From: an uncultured Muribaculaceae bacterium | Lineage (GTDB): Bacteria > Bacteroidota > Bacteroidia > Bacteroidales > Muribaculaceae | Direction of reading: 5' to 3' | Assembly (NCBI GenBank): GCA_944321875.1 | Contig: CALUMX010000031.1 | Span: forward strand, 1-36,010 | DNA length: 36,010 nucleotides | Shown: piece after piece, positions 23,648 through 32,111 of the stretch | How positions within the stretch are numbered: position 1 is the stretch's first letter | Layout: the number at the start of each line of letters is the position of its first letter | Position numbers and translations under genes: made by a program | Notes under the pieces: model-generated | Database searches by the model: none | Told to the model about the DNA's origin: nothing | What the model saw: only the letters and a program-made list of their open reading frames with translations

Positions 23648-25333
23648 TTAGCGGATGTTGTAGTTAGCAAATTCCTTATCAGCTTGAGCGCGAGCCTTCA
23701 AGTTAGCGTCAAGAGAGTAAGCCTTTTGCAAGTTAGAGTAAACAGCCTGTTCGTTGTTAGTGCGGGCAGCAACAACAGCGAGCATGTAGTAAGTAGTAGC
23801 GTTCGGAGCCTTTACAGCCTCGAGAGTAGCCTTAGCCTTGCTGTAGTCCTTAACGAGGATTTGTGCAAGAGCAGCGTTGTTAGTCTTGCTGTCGCCGAAT
23901 GCCTTCACTGCAGTCTGGTAGTCACCCTGACGGAGGTAGTAAACGCCCATAGCGTCGTTGATACCTTCAGCCTCAGCAGCGCTGCCGAATGCCTGACGTG
24001 CACCGTTGTAATCCTTGTCCATCAACTTGATAAGACCGAGGTTCATAGTAGCTTCAGCGTTGTTCGGAGCCAACTTAGCTGACTTCTCGAAGTTAGCCTT
24101 AGCGTCTTCGTAGTTACCCTTCTGGTATTGAGCCATACCGAGGTTGTTGAAGCAACGGTAGTCGTTAGGATATTGCTTAGCTGCAGTAGCGTAGATAGCT
24201 TCCTTCTCGTCAACATTGTCTGTCAAAGTTGCGCAGTAGAGCAACTCGTCAACAGAAAGTTGAGTAGCGTCTGACTTGTATTGAGCCATGATTTCCTCAT
24301 CGCTGCGGCCGATAGTGTTGATGGAAGCAGTGATGCGAGAGTAACGCAATTGCGGGAGGATTTCCTTTGCAAGCTGGTCAAATACAGAAGACATGTTGCG
24401 GATTTCGCGTTCGCGTTGTTCCGGGTCCTTGTACATTGAGAGAACGCTCAGAATCAACTCCTTGTCCTGAATGTTGCTTTCAGAAACGAGGCGTTGGAAG
24501 CCTTCCCAGTCTTGCGGAGTAAATTCAGAAGTAAGTTCGCCGTAGTTACCAACTTCTTCTTTCTTGAAGTTCTTAGTCAGGTAGTCAACAGTTGCATTCT
24601 CACGCTTTTCAGAAAGCTTAGTGTTGAATTCAACACCACCTTCAGGAGATGCGAAAGAAGAAACGTGAACGCCTTCAATTTCCTTGTTAGCTGTAGTATC
24701 AGCAGCCATGATTGTAGCGTTCAAATCCTTGATACCACCGTCACGCTTCAACTCTGAAGCACGAACGTTAGCCTGGTTAACAAGGAACATGATGTCAGCG
24801 TCATACTTTTCGTTGATAACGCGTTGATACTTGTCGGCAGCAGTAGCCGGAGTCACGGTAGTTGCATCAGCAAGAGTTGAAGTTGCGATAACGCCTTCAC
24901 CTACCTTTACAGAAGGAAGAACGTAAGACTTCTTACCTTGAACAACGCTGAAGTCAAGGCAAAGGTCGCTTTCCATCATTTCCGGCTGATAAACGAAGTT
25001 TACAGGGATTGAAACTGTACCGCCGTTTTCATAATTGATTACAGGATTGTTGCCCTTAACCTTTTCACCTTGGAAAGTGAAAGACTTAGAAGCCACCTTT
25101 GTGCTGTCTGCACCAAACACCAAATACGGAGTAACCGTAACCTCTGCGTTCTTCTTGAAGAACTTTTGAGGAACATTAGCTGTTACCGTTGCAGGAACAT
25201 TGTCACCAACTACTTCAAGAGGAGTAGGTTCTGTTGTGAAATAATCAGATGCGAACGGACTCATCTTCTTATTACAACCGGTCAATGCAACCGCTGCACC
25301 AACCGCCAAATACAAACTAAAGTTTTTATTCAT
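23648..25333 (-). CDS. TPR-containing outer-membrane lipoprotein with an OmpA-like region
   Basis: The 561-residue product has a lipoprotein signal with lipobox LTGC (Cys20). Residues about 35-165 look like a beta-rich domain. Residues about 175-260 resemble an OmpA-type peptidoglycan-binding domain (ASPEGGVEFNTKLSEKRENATVDYL). The C-terminal 200 residues are TPR repeats (FNNLGMAQYQKGNYEDAKANFEKSAKLAPNN and successors). It probably sits at the inner face of the outer membrane and touches peptidoglycan while the TPRs bind partners. Codons are strongly restricted (AAG, AAC and GTA/GTT rich) compared with neighbours, as in abundant proteins. Single gene with its own promoter and terminator. The exact role is unknown. 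Confidence 0.88.
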   Translation of the reverse strand: MNKNFSLYLAVGAAVALTGCNKKMSPFASDYFTTEPTPLEVVGDNVPATVTANVPQKFFKKNAEVTVTPYLVFGADSTKVASKSFTFQGEKVKGNNPVINYENGGTVSIPVNFVYQPEMMESDLCLDFSVVQGKKSYVLPSVKVGEGVIATSTLADATTVTPATAADKYQRVINEKYDADIMFLVNQANVRASELKRDGGIKDLNATIMAADTTANKEIEGVHVSSFASPEGGVEFNTKLSEKRENATVDYLTKNFKKEEVGNYGELTSEFTPQDWEGFQRLVSESNIQDKELILSVLSMYKDPEQREREIRNMSSVFDQLAKEILPQLRYSRITASINTIGRSDEEIMAQYKSDATQLSVDELLYCATLTDNVDEKEAIYATAAKQYPNDYRCFNNLGMAQYQKGNYEDAKANFEKSAKLAPNNAEATMNLGLIKLMDKDYNGARQAFGSAAEAEGINDAMGVYYLRQGDYQTAVKAFGDSKTNNAALAQILVKDYSKAKATLEAVKAPNATTYYMLAVVAARTNNEQAVYSNLQKAYSLDANLKARAQADKEFANYNIR

Positions 25334-25364
25334 AATTATATAAATTGAATTAGATTTCTATCTG

Positions 25365-25372
25365 CAAATATA
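25365..25372 (-). promoter_or_regulatory. -7 box of the TPR lipoprotein gene
   Basis: TATATTTG on the minus strand is a perfect -7 consensus. The transcript would have an AT-rich leader of about 25 bases. No clear -33 TTTG is seen, and the upstream DNA is AT-rich. Confidence 0.55.
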
Positions 25373-25543
25373 CAAGAGATTTTTAATTAATCGTATATTT
25401 TAGAAAAATTTTATTTGTTTCGTACTATCTGAATAACAATTTTCCCGATTTTTTGTTTCTGCTGGCTTCGTATTGCAACCACATTTATGCTTTTTTACAC
25501 CTTGGCACACGTTTCCCGGCATAATTTCGCCCGAAAAAACGAC

Positions 25544-26869
25544 ATGGAAAACACACAGACAATTCAACAGACAGCGCAAAAAGGCCGGATGCTTCTCAGC
25601 CTCGCCGACCGCCACTGGCAACGGCTCCGCTCCCTGCGCGAGAAACGGACACGCAACCGCAACTATACCTACGGCAACCAATGGTGCGACACGGTCAGCG
25701 ACGAGTTCGGCAACCGGATGAGTGAATACGAACTGCTGCGGCAGTCGGGCAAGGAACCGCTGTCCAACAACCTCATCCGCCAGCTGGTAAAAAGCGTGGT
25801 GGGCCGTTTCCGCAGCGGACTGCCCGAATCGGAGCAAGCCCCCGGCCTCAACGAGCTTGACAGCCGCCTGATGGAAGAATTCCTCATCTCGGGCTGCTGC
25901 TTTCAGAAAATCGGCCATGCCGACGGAACGGCCAGGATAGAGAATGTGGCACCCGACCATATCCTCCTCAATCCCGTCACCGACCCGCTCGGCCGTGACT
26001 GCTCGCTCATCGGCCAGCTCCATGACCTCCCGCCCACCGACATCATCCGCCTCCACGCCAACGGCTCACGCCGCCGGGCTGAGGCCATCGCCCGACTTCT
26101 GAAACCGGCTGACGATGCCGGCGAGTGTCCGGAAATGATGCGCAGCCGGAAAACAGGATGCCTGCGCGTACTTGAGCTATGGACCCGTGAAAGCCGTGAG
26201 GGCTACGAATGGCACGACACGGAACGAGGCGAATGGCTCTTCGCCACTACTCCGCCCGACAATCCCGCGACAGGGCTACGCTGGACACTGCGGAGCGTGT
26301 GGCGCTGCCACTGGCTGACCGCCGGTGCCGGCATCATCAGCCAATACGACTCCCCGTTCGCCCACCGGCAGCATCCCTATGCCTTCAAGCTCTATCCGCT
26401 TGTCGACGGCGAAATCCACTCGCTGGTGGAGGACGTAATCGACCAACAGAAATACGTCAACCGTCTCATCACCCTCGTCGACCATATCATGGGAGCCAGC
26501 GCCAAAGGCGTACTGCTCTATCCCGACGACATCCTGCCCGAAGGCTACAACTGGGACGACCTGCGCTACGCCTGGTCGAAACCCAACGCCATCATCCCCT
26601 ACCATCCCCGTTGCAGCACCGACAAGCCGCAGCAGATTGCCACCAACGCCACCAACATCGGCGCCTACGAGATGCTCAACCTGCAGATGCGGCTGTTCGA
26701 GCAAATCTCAGGCGTCAGCGGCGCGCTGCAAGGACAGCAGGCAAGCGGCAACGTCGGCGCGAAACTCTACGAGAGCCAGATTGCCAACTCGTCCATCGCC
26801 CTGAGCGACCTTTTCGAGTCGTTCGAATCGTTCCGCCGCGACCGAGACCTCAAGCTGCGGCAACTCTGA
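25544..26869 (+). CDS. Orphan phage portal-like protein (P22-type portal family)
   Basis: From the ATG at 25544 the product is 441 residues. The N-terminal region follows the P22-type portal pattern: a basic helix (LREKRTRNRN), YTYGNQW, then GKEPLSNNLIRQLVKSVVGRFRS. A central part reads RIENVAPDHILLNPVTDP, and then comes DQQKYVNRLITLVDHIMGAS. The C-terminal part has EQISGVSGALQGQQASGNVGAKLYESQ. In phages such proteins form the dodecameric DNA entry ring. P22 portal is about 725 residues, so this one lacks the large C-terminal barrel region. No terminase, capsid, tail or integrase gene is near. It has its own strong terminator and is more GC-rich than its neighbours. It may be a domesticated or relict phage gene. 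The family call is from motif pattern only. Confidence 0.68.
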   Translation: MENTQTIQQTAQKGRMLLSLADRHWQRLRSLREKRTRNRNYTYGNQWCDTVSDEFGNRMSEYELLRQSGKEPLSNNLIRQLVKSVVGRFRSGLPESEQAPGLNELDSRLMEEFLISGCCFQKIGHADGTARIENVAPDHILLNPVTDPLGRDCSLIGQLHDLPPTDIIRLHANGSRRRAEAIARLLKPADDAGECPEMMRSRKTGCLRVLELWTRESREGYEWHDTERGEWLFATTPPDNPATGLRWTLRSVWRCHWLTAGAGIISQYDSPFAHRQHPYAFKLYPLVDGEIHSLVEDVIDQQKYVNRLITLVDHIMGASAKGVLLYPDDILPEGYNWDDLRYAWSKPNAIIPYHPRCSTDKPQQIATNATNIGAYEMLNLQMRLFEQISGVSGALQGQQASGNVGAKLYESQIANSSIALSDLFESFESFRRDRDLKLRQL

Positions 26870-26884
26870 CCCTTCCCCTGCCAC

Positions 26885-26919
26885 AGGCGGCCGTCCGGAC
26901 AAAACCGGAGCGGCCGCCT
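26885..26919 (+). terminator. Strong hairpin after the portal-like gene
   Basis: AGGCGGCCG pairs with CGGCCGCCT, and inner TCCGG with CCGGA (one bulged G), around an A-rich loop. A short T-rich tail follows on the plus strand. Confidence 0.8.
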
Positions 26920-26992
26920 TCTGATTTTCAGACAAGGTTGCTGTAAAACACCTCAAACCGACCGTAAATCCCTAAAAAATTATAATGAATAA

Positions 26993-27024
26993 TTTCCATA
27001 TTTAATGATAAACGAGTATTTTTG
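26993..27024 (+). promoter_or_regulatory. Promoter of the frdCAB operon
   Basis: TTTC (26993-26996), 20 bases, then TATTTTTG (27017-27024) fits the Bacteroidota promoter consensus. The leader to the ATG at 27098 would be about 65 bases. The rest of this gap is AT-rich with no gene. Confidence 0.7.
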
Positions 27025-27097
27025 TAGCGTTAAACTGCCTAAACATTAGCAAACATCATAACTAAACATTATTAATAACTTAATTTTCAGAACTACT

Positions 27098-27784
27098 ATG
27101 TGGTTAACAAATTCATCTTTAGGACGAAAGGTCGTTATGTCCCTGACTGGACTTTTCCTCATCCTATTTGTAACCTTTCACGTATTAATGAACACAGTGG
27201 CCCTGATTTCAATGGATGCGTACGATGCAATCTGTGAATTCCTTGGCGCCAACTGGTATGCCTTGATTGCAACTGTCATCCTGGCTGCCGGCTTCGTGAT
27301 TCACATCATTTACGCGATTTGGCTTACACTCCAAAACCGTAAGGCTCGCGGTAACGACCGCTATGCCGTAACAACTCGCCCGAAAAGCGTAGAATGGGCA
27401 TCTCAGAACATGCTCGTTCTCGGTATCGTCGTAGTTGCTTTCTTGATTGTTCACTTTGTGCAATTCTGGGCTAAGATGCAGCTCGTTGAAGTAATGCACA
27501 TGGCCGGAGCAAATGTAAACGAAGTGGCAGTGCTTCGCGCTGCTGAGGGTTCGCACCACATCGAAACCGCTTTCGCCCAAGTATGGACACTGCCGGTTTA
27601 CGTAATCGGACTCGTTGCTTTGTGGTTCCACATGACTCACGGATTCTGGAGCTCATTCCAATCAATCGGTGTTTCCAACAACAAGTGGATCCCGCGCTTT
27701 AAAACTCTTGGAAACTGGTGGTCAACGATCGTTATCGGTCTGTTCATCGTTCAAGCTGTTGTATTTACTTGCATCTATGCGTAA
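27098..27784 (+). CDS. frdC: Fumarate reductase/succinate dehydrogenase cytochrome b subunit
   Basis: The 228-residue inner-membrane protein has five transmembrane helices, as in the single-subunit diheme cytochrome b of the Wolinella/Bacteroides type. Candidate heme-ligand histidines lie in the helices (His28, His69, His119, and His178 or His181 of WFHMTHGFW). It anchors the catalytic subunits and passes electrons from menaquinol through two hemes to FrdB, so fumarate can act as terminal electron acceptor. First gene of the operon, 27 bases before the flavoprotein gene. Confidence 0.93.
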   Translation: MWLTNSSLGRKVVMSLTGLFLILFVTFHVLMNTVALISMDAYDAICEFLGANWYALIATVILAAGFVIHIIYAIWLTLQNRKARGNDRYAVTTRPKSVEWASQNMLVLGIVVVAFLIVHFVQFWAKMQLVEVMHMAGANVNEVAVLRAAEGSHHIETAFAQVWTLPVYVIGLVALWFHMTHGFWSSFQSIGVSNNKWIPRFKTLGNWWSTIVIGLFIVQAVVFTCIYA

Positions 27785-27811
27785 TTCTAACACTTCTAAT
27801 CTATTTGTGAC

Positions 27812-29809
27812 ATGGCAGAAAAAATTATCGACAGTACTAGCATAATGAGCAAATACGCCGTTTATTCGGACGAAACTGTTGACTCTAAGATTCCCGAAGG
27901 TCCTATCGCTGAAAAATGGACAAACTTCAAGGCTCATCAAAAGCTCGTTAACCCGGCCAACAAGCGTCACCTCGACATCATCGTTGTCGGTACAGGTCTG
28001 GCAGGTGCTTCTGCAGCATCTACACTTGGCGAAATGGGCTTCAACGTGCTCAACTTCTGTATCCAGGACTCTCCCCGTCGCGCTCACTCCATCGCAGCTC
28101 AAGGTGGTATCAACGCTGCCAAGAACTATCAGAACGACGGTGACTCCGTATATCGCCTTTTCTACGATACTGTAAAGGGTGGTGACTTCCGCTCACGCGA
28201 AGCCAACGTTTACCGCCTTGCTGAGGTATCCAACAATATCATCGACCAATGTGTGGCTCAGGGTGTACCTTTCGCACGTGAATACGGCGGCTTGCTCGCC
28301 AACCGTTCTTTCGGTGGCGCACAGGTGTCTCGTACATTCTACGCTAAGGGTCAGACTGGTCAACAGCTTCTTCTCGGCGCATACTCTTCATTGAACCGCC
28401 AAATCAAGAAAGGCACAGTGAAGTCATTCGTACGCCGCGAGATGCTCGACCTCGTAGTCGTTGACGGCCGCGCACGCGGTATCATCGTTCGTAACCTTAT
28501 CACTGGCGAGCTCGAACGCTACGCCGCTCACGCAGTTGTTGTGGCTACCGGTGGTTACGGCCGCGTATTCTTCCTTTCAACCAACGCTATGGGCTGTAAC
28601 GGTTCTGTTGCCGTTCAATGCTACAAGCACGGTGCATACCTCTCCAACCTCTGCTTCACTCAGATTCACCCGACATGTATTCCGAAGCACGGTGAGAACC
28701 AGTCTAAGCTGACGCTGATGTCTGAGTCACTCCGTAACGACGGACGTATCTGGGTACCGAAGAAGAAGGAAGACGCTGAGGCTATCCGCGCAGGCAAGCT
28801 CCGTCCTACTCAGATTGCTGAGGAAGACCGCGACTACTACTTGGAACGCCGCTATCCGGCATTCGGTAACCTCTGTCCGCGTGACATCGCCAGCCGTGCC
28901 GCTAAGGAACGCTGCGACGCAGGTTACGGTGTAGGTACAGGCAACGCCGTTTATCTGGACTTCTCCGACGCTATCAACCGCCTCGGCCAGGACGTTATCG
29001 CAGCACGCTACGGTAACTTGTTCCAGATGTACGAAATGATTACCAACGACAACCCATACGAGACTCCGATGATGATCTTCCCGGCTTCTCACTACACAAT
29101 GGGTGGTATCTGGGTTGACTACGAATTGCAAACTTCTATCAAGGGCTTGTTCGCTATCGGTGAGGCTAACTTCTCTGACCACGGTGGTAACCGCCTTGGT
29201 GCTTCTGCCCTTATGCAGGGTCTGGCTGACGGTTACTTCGTATTGCCGTTCACTATGCAGAACTACCTCTCTGACCAAATCAAGGTTAAGCATCCTGAAA
29301 CTGACGCTCCTGAATTCGTGGAAGCTGAGAAGAAGGTACGCGAGCGCATCAACCGCCTGATGAACATCAAGGGTAAGCGTTCTGCCGACTCTATCCACAA
29401 GGAACTCGGTCTTATCATGTGGAACCTCGTTGGTATGGGCCGTACGGCTGAAAGTCTTATCGAGGCTATCGACAAGATTGACGAGCTCAAGAAGGAATTC
29501 GACAAGAACCTCTTCATCCCGGGTGAGGCCGACACGCTCAACACTGAGCTCGAAAAGGCTCTCCGTCTTGAGGACTTCTTCACTATCGGCCGCTTGATGG
29601 CTATCGACGCTCTCCACCGTAACGAGTCTTGTGGTGCTCACTTCCGCGAGGAATACCAGACTCCTGACGGCGAGGCTCAACGCCGCGACGACCAATACAT
29701 GTATGTAAGCTGCTGGAAGTATGCAGGCGAAGGCGAAAAGCCAATCCTCATCAAGGAGCCGCTTAAATACGAAGCTATCAAGGTTCAAACTCGTAACTAC
29801 AAGTCATAA
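27812..29809 (+). CDS. frdA: Fumarate reductase/succinate dehydrogenase flavoprotein subunit
   Basis: The 665-residue catalytic subunit has the FAD dinucleotide-binding motif [11 protein letters not shown] (60-70). [17 protein letters not shown] (89-105) carries the histidine (His92) that binds FAD covalently. GGGAxV-type substrate elements follow, with [12 protein letters not shown] and the later [11 protein letters not shown] and [16 protein letters not shown]. It reduces fumarate to succinate (or the reverse) on the cytoplasmic face with FrdB and FrdC. The length matches the Bacteroidota enzyme. Codon use is biased, as expected for a highly expressed fermentative enzyme. Confidence 0.97.
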   Translation: MAEKIIDSTSIMSKYAVYSDETVDSKIPEGPIAEKWTNFKAHQKLVNPANKRHLDIIVVGTGLAGASAASTLGEMGFNVLNFCIQDSPRRAHSIAAQGGINAAKNYQNDGDSVYRLFYDTVKGGDFRSREANVYRLAEVSNNIIDQCVAQGVPFAREYGGLLANRSFGGAQVSRTFYAKGQTGQQLLLGAYSSLNRQIKKGTVKSFVRREMLDLVVVDGRARGIIVRNLITGELERYAAHAVVVATGGYGRVFFLSTNAMGCNGSVAVQCYKHGAYLSNLCFTQIHPTCIPKHGENQSKLTLMSESLRNDGRIWVPKKKEDAEAIRAGKLRPTQIAEEDRDYYLERRYPAFGNLCPRDIASRAAKERCDAGYGVGTGNAVYLDFSDAINRLGQDVIAARYGNLFQMYEMITNDNPYETPMMIFPASHYTMGGIWVDYELQTSIKGLFAIGEANFSDHGGNRLGASALMQGLADGYFVLPFTMQNYLSDQIKVKHPETDAPEFVEAEKKVRERINRLMNIKGKRSADSIHKELGLIMWNLVGMGRTAESLIEAIDKIDELKKEFDKNLFIPGEADTLNTELEKALRLEDFFTIGRLMAIDALHRNESCGAHFREEYQTPDGEAQRRDDQYMYVSCWKYAGEGEKPILIKEPLKYEAIKVQTRNYKS

Positions 29810-29844
29810 CAACCCCGCCCTTAGGCATTAAAATTTTAGCTAAT

Positions 29845-30600
29845 ATGGAAAAAGAAATAAACATAAAGTTAAAAATCTGGCGTCAACGCGGTCCTAAAGA
29901 GCCGGGTCAATTCGTCAACTACGCACTCGATAACGTTCCTACCGACATCAGCTTCCTCGAAATGCTCGACATGCTCAACGAGCAACTCGTAGAGAAAGGC
30001 GAGGAGCCGGTAGTATTCGACAACGACTGCCGCGAAGGTATCTGCGGTATGTGCTCGCTCTACATCAACGGTAATCCTCACGGACCTGTGGGCAGCATCA
30101 CAACTTGCCAGCTCCACATGCGTAAGTTCAACGATGGCGACACTATCACAATCGAGCCGTGGCGTTCTCACGCATTCCCTGTAATCCGTGACCTTATGGT
30201 TGACCGTACAGCGTTCGACAAGATTCAGCAAGCCGGCGGTTACGTATCGTTCAACTGCGGTGGTGCAGGCGATGCTAACGCAATTCCTATTCCTAAGGAA
30301 GCTGCTGATGAGGCTATGGACTCTGCTACTTGTATCGGTTGCGGTGCTTGCGTCGCTGCCTGCAAGAACGGTTCTGCAATGCTCTTCGTTTCTGCAAAGG
30401 TCAGCCAGTTCGCTCTCCTTCCACAAGGTAAGGTTGAAGCTGCCCGCCGCGTTCGCGCAATGGTCAGCAAGATGGACGAACTCGGTTTCGGTAACTGTAC
30501 GAACACTGGAGCCTGCGCTGCTCAATGCCCGAAGAACATTTCTTTGAGCAACATCGCACGCATGAACCGCGAGTACATGAAGATGAAATTGAAAGACTAA
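29845..30600 (+). CDS. frdB: Fumarate reductase/succinate dehydrogenase iron-sulfur subunit
   Basis: The 251-residue protein has an N-terminal ferredoxin-like domain with [2Fe-2S] ligands Cys62, Cys67, Cys70 and Cys88 ([10 protein letters not shown]...TTC). The C-terminal domain has [11 protein letters not shown] (163-173) and [12 protein letters not shown] (218-229), which hold the [4Fe-4S] and [3Fe-4S] clusters. It wires electrons between the cytochrome b hemes and the FAD of FrdA. It starts 35 bases after frdA and ends the operon at a strong terminator. Confidence 0.97.
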   Translation: MEKEINIKLKIWRQRGPKEPGQFVNYALDNVPTDISFLEMLDMLNEQLVEKGEEPVVFDNDCREGICGMCSLYINGNPHGPVGSITTCQLHMRKFNDGDTITIEPWRSHAFPVIRDLMVDRTAFDKIQQAGGYVSFNCGGAGDANAIPIPKEAADEAMDSATCIGCGACVAACKNGSAMLFVSAKVSQFALLPQGKVEAARRVRAMVSKMDELGFGNCTNTGACAAQCPKNISLSNIARMNREYMKMKLKD

Positions 30601-30620
30601 TCTTCGATAAAATCCAAACA

Positions 30621-30656
30621 AAAAGCCTCCGGCGAGATTTCGCCGGAGGCTTTTTT
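30621..30656 (+). terminator. Terminator of the frdCAB operon
   Basis: GCCTCCGGCGA and TCGCCGGAGGC form a perfect stem with a four-base loop, followed by TTTTTT on the plus strand. An A-run on the other side lets it act on the convergent transporter gene too. Confidence 0.93.
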
Positions 30657-30705
30657 ATTATCGCTCAGAAAAGGATAACTAACATTCAAAAAGGAATCTC
30701 CGTCA

Positions 30706-31908
30706 TCAGGAGTGGCGGTAGAGACGCTCCACATAAAGCGCGTAGGCCATCACTACCAGGAACGCCACAAACGGCACGACAAACGAGACAGTCATCGAAC
30801 CTGACCAATCGGCGGCAAAGCCCATCAGCCACGTTCCAACCGCACCTCCGACAGGCGACATCATCAGCACCGAAGAGGCACGCTTCGTCTTGTTGCCCAA
30901 ACCGCGCAGAGAAGTGGCGAAAATCGTCGGGAACATGATGGACTCAAAGAAATAGCCCACAATCAACGCTACCAGCGACACCCGACCCAAACCGGCCAAC
31001 ACGAGCGCAGTCGTCACCACCGTAGCCACCGCACAGACCGCAAGCACCTTCTCCGCCCGTACCCGGCTCATGATGAAACTGCCCAGGAAGCGGCCGCACA
31101 TAAAGAGCAGCAATCCGCCGAAGGAAAGAATCGCCGATGCCGTCTGCTTCGTAATGCCGTGGTCGTCGTGCGCATAGTCGATAAAGAAGGAATTGATGGA
31201 GATTTCAGAAATCTCATAGCAGAACAGGGCGATGACACCGAACACGAACGGCCAATGACGCACAAGGCTTCTCACGGGAGCCGTCTCGCCGGAAGCATCA
31301 TCGTCGTGAACAATCTCAGGAAGCCGCATCCGCATGAACACCAGAGCCACCAGAAGCACCGTCACACCCATATAGGTGTAGGGAGTTGCTACGCTTGCCG
31401 TCTCCCCGAAGACAAAGAAACTGCCCACAACCGGAGCGCAGATATAACCAAGCCCGTTGAACGACTGGGCAAAATTCAGACGGCTTGCCGCAGTCGCACG
31501 GCTGCCGAGTTCCGTAACGTAGGGGTTGGCGGCCGTTTCAAGAAACACCAGACCGCAGCCAATCACATAAAGGGAAAACAGAAAGAATCCGAACGACATC
31601 AAATCCTCTCCCGGAATGAACAGCAGCGACCCGACACCGTAGAGCAGCAGTCCCACAATCACGCCCGCACGGTAACCCTTACGGCTAATCCACAAACCAG
31701 CAGGAATAGCCATCGTGAAATAACCGAGATAGAACATCACCTGCACGAACGCCGAATCGGCCTTGGAAATGTGCATCACCTCCTGGAAATGCTTGTTGAG
31801 CACATCAAGGATGGCATGGGCGAAACCCCACATAAAGAAAAGCGAGGTAATGATGACAAACGTAAACTTATATTTGCCGTCGACCAACGCAGTTTTTATA
31901 GACTTCAT
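30706..31908 (-). CDS. FucP-like sugar:proton symporter (MFS)
   Basis: The 400-residue inner-membrane protein has twelve helices. Subfamily features of the L-fucose permease group are ITSLFFMWGFAHAILDVLNKHFQ at the first helix, FYLGYFTMAIPAGLW, and FLETAANPYVTELG in helix 5. It probably imports a hexose or deoxyhexose with a proton. The exact sugar (fucose, glucose, galactose or other) cannot be fixed. No catabolic sugar genes adjoin it. It is convergent with frdCAB, and its promoter lies in a repeat element related to the 82-bp repeats. Confidence 0.9.
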   Translation of the reverse strand: MKSIKTALVDGKYKFTFVIITSLFFMWGFAHAILDVLNKHFQEVMHISKADSAFVQVMFYLGYFTMAIPAGLWISRKGYRAGVIVGLLLYGVGSLLFIPGEDLMSFGFFLFSLYVIGCGLVFLETAANPYVTELGSRATAASRLNFAQSFNGLGYICAPVVGSFFVFGETASVATPYTYMGVTVLLVALVFMRMRLPEIVHDDDASGETAPVRSLVRHWPFVFGVIALFCYEISEISINSFFIDYAHDDHGITKQTASAILSFGGLLLFMCGRFLGSFIMSRVRAEKVLAVCAVATVVTTALVLAGLGRVSLVALIVGYFFESIMFPTIFATSLRGLGNKTKRASSVLMMSPVGGAVGTWLMGFAADWSGSMTVSFVVPFVAFLVVMAYALYVERLYRHS

Positions 31909-31936
31909 ATAATTCTAAATTAAAATTCAATACCGA

Positions 31937-31967
31937 CAAAGATAGTGCAAATTGAGCGCAATGAAAA
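31937..31967 (-). promoter_or_regulatory. Promoter of the FucP-like gene, inside a repeat element
   Basis: On the minus strand TTTT, 19 bases, then TATCTTTG (31944-31937) forms a near-consensus promoter, leaving a leader of about 25 bases. The arrangement matches the promoter at the edge of the repeat upstream of the methyltransferase operon. Confidence 0.65.
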
Positions 31968-32040
31968 GCCAAAACACCGTTTTAAGCACACATTGCCAGG
32001 ATGAAGCCATCCTTGTTTAAAGTATGCCAAGAGCGCACAA
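31943..32040. repeat. Diverged relative of the 82-bp repeat, with a decayed second unit
   Basis: The first 22 bases differ from the 82-bp unit at one position (TGAGCGCAAT for TGAGTGCAAT). The middle keeps the inverted-repeat layout (GCAATG...CCAAAAC-ACC-GTTTT...CATTGC) with different bases, and the end keeps CCTTGTTTAAAG. After 32022 a shorter, degenerate start of another unit follows (TATGCCAAGAGCGCACAA). Confidence 0.8.
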
Positions 32041-32080
32041 AAAAATCAGCCGAAAAATTTTAGGATTATAAATAATATTA

Positions 32081-32088
32081 TAAATTTG
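32081..32088 (+). promoter_or_regulatory. -7 box of the rnr gene
   Basis: TAAATTTG is a perfect -7 consensus 24 bases before the ATG at 32112, with TTTTAGG about 20 bases upstream as a likely -33. It is divergent from the FucP-like gene. Confidence 0.6.
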
Positions 32089-32111
32089 TAGGAATAGATA
32101 TAGAATACAAT

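Noticed and set aside
25487..25543. Upstream in-frame extension of the portal-like gene
   Set aside because: The 19 added residues look like translated promoter DNA, and the ATG at 25544 begins typical coding sequence.
25544..26919. Integrated prophage
   Set aside because: Only one phage-like gene is present, flanked by ordinary chromosomal genes, with no integrase, att repeats or structural genes.
26209..26946. 245-codon plus-strand open frame inside and beyond the portal-like gene
   Set aside because: It is arginine-rich and low in hydrophobic residues, overlaps the portal-like frame for most of its length and runs through the terminator hairpin.
28727..29788. 353-codon minus-strand open frame opposite frdA
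   Set aside because: An antisense shadow of a highly conserved flavoprotein; the translation has no recognisable domain.
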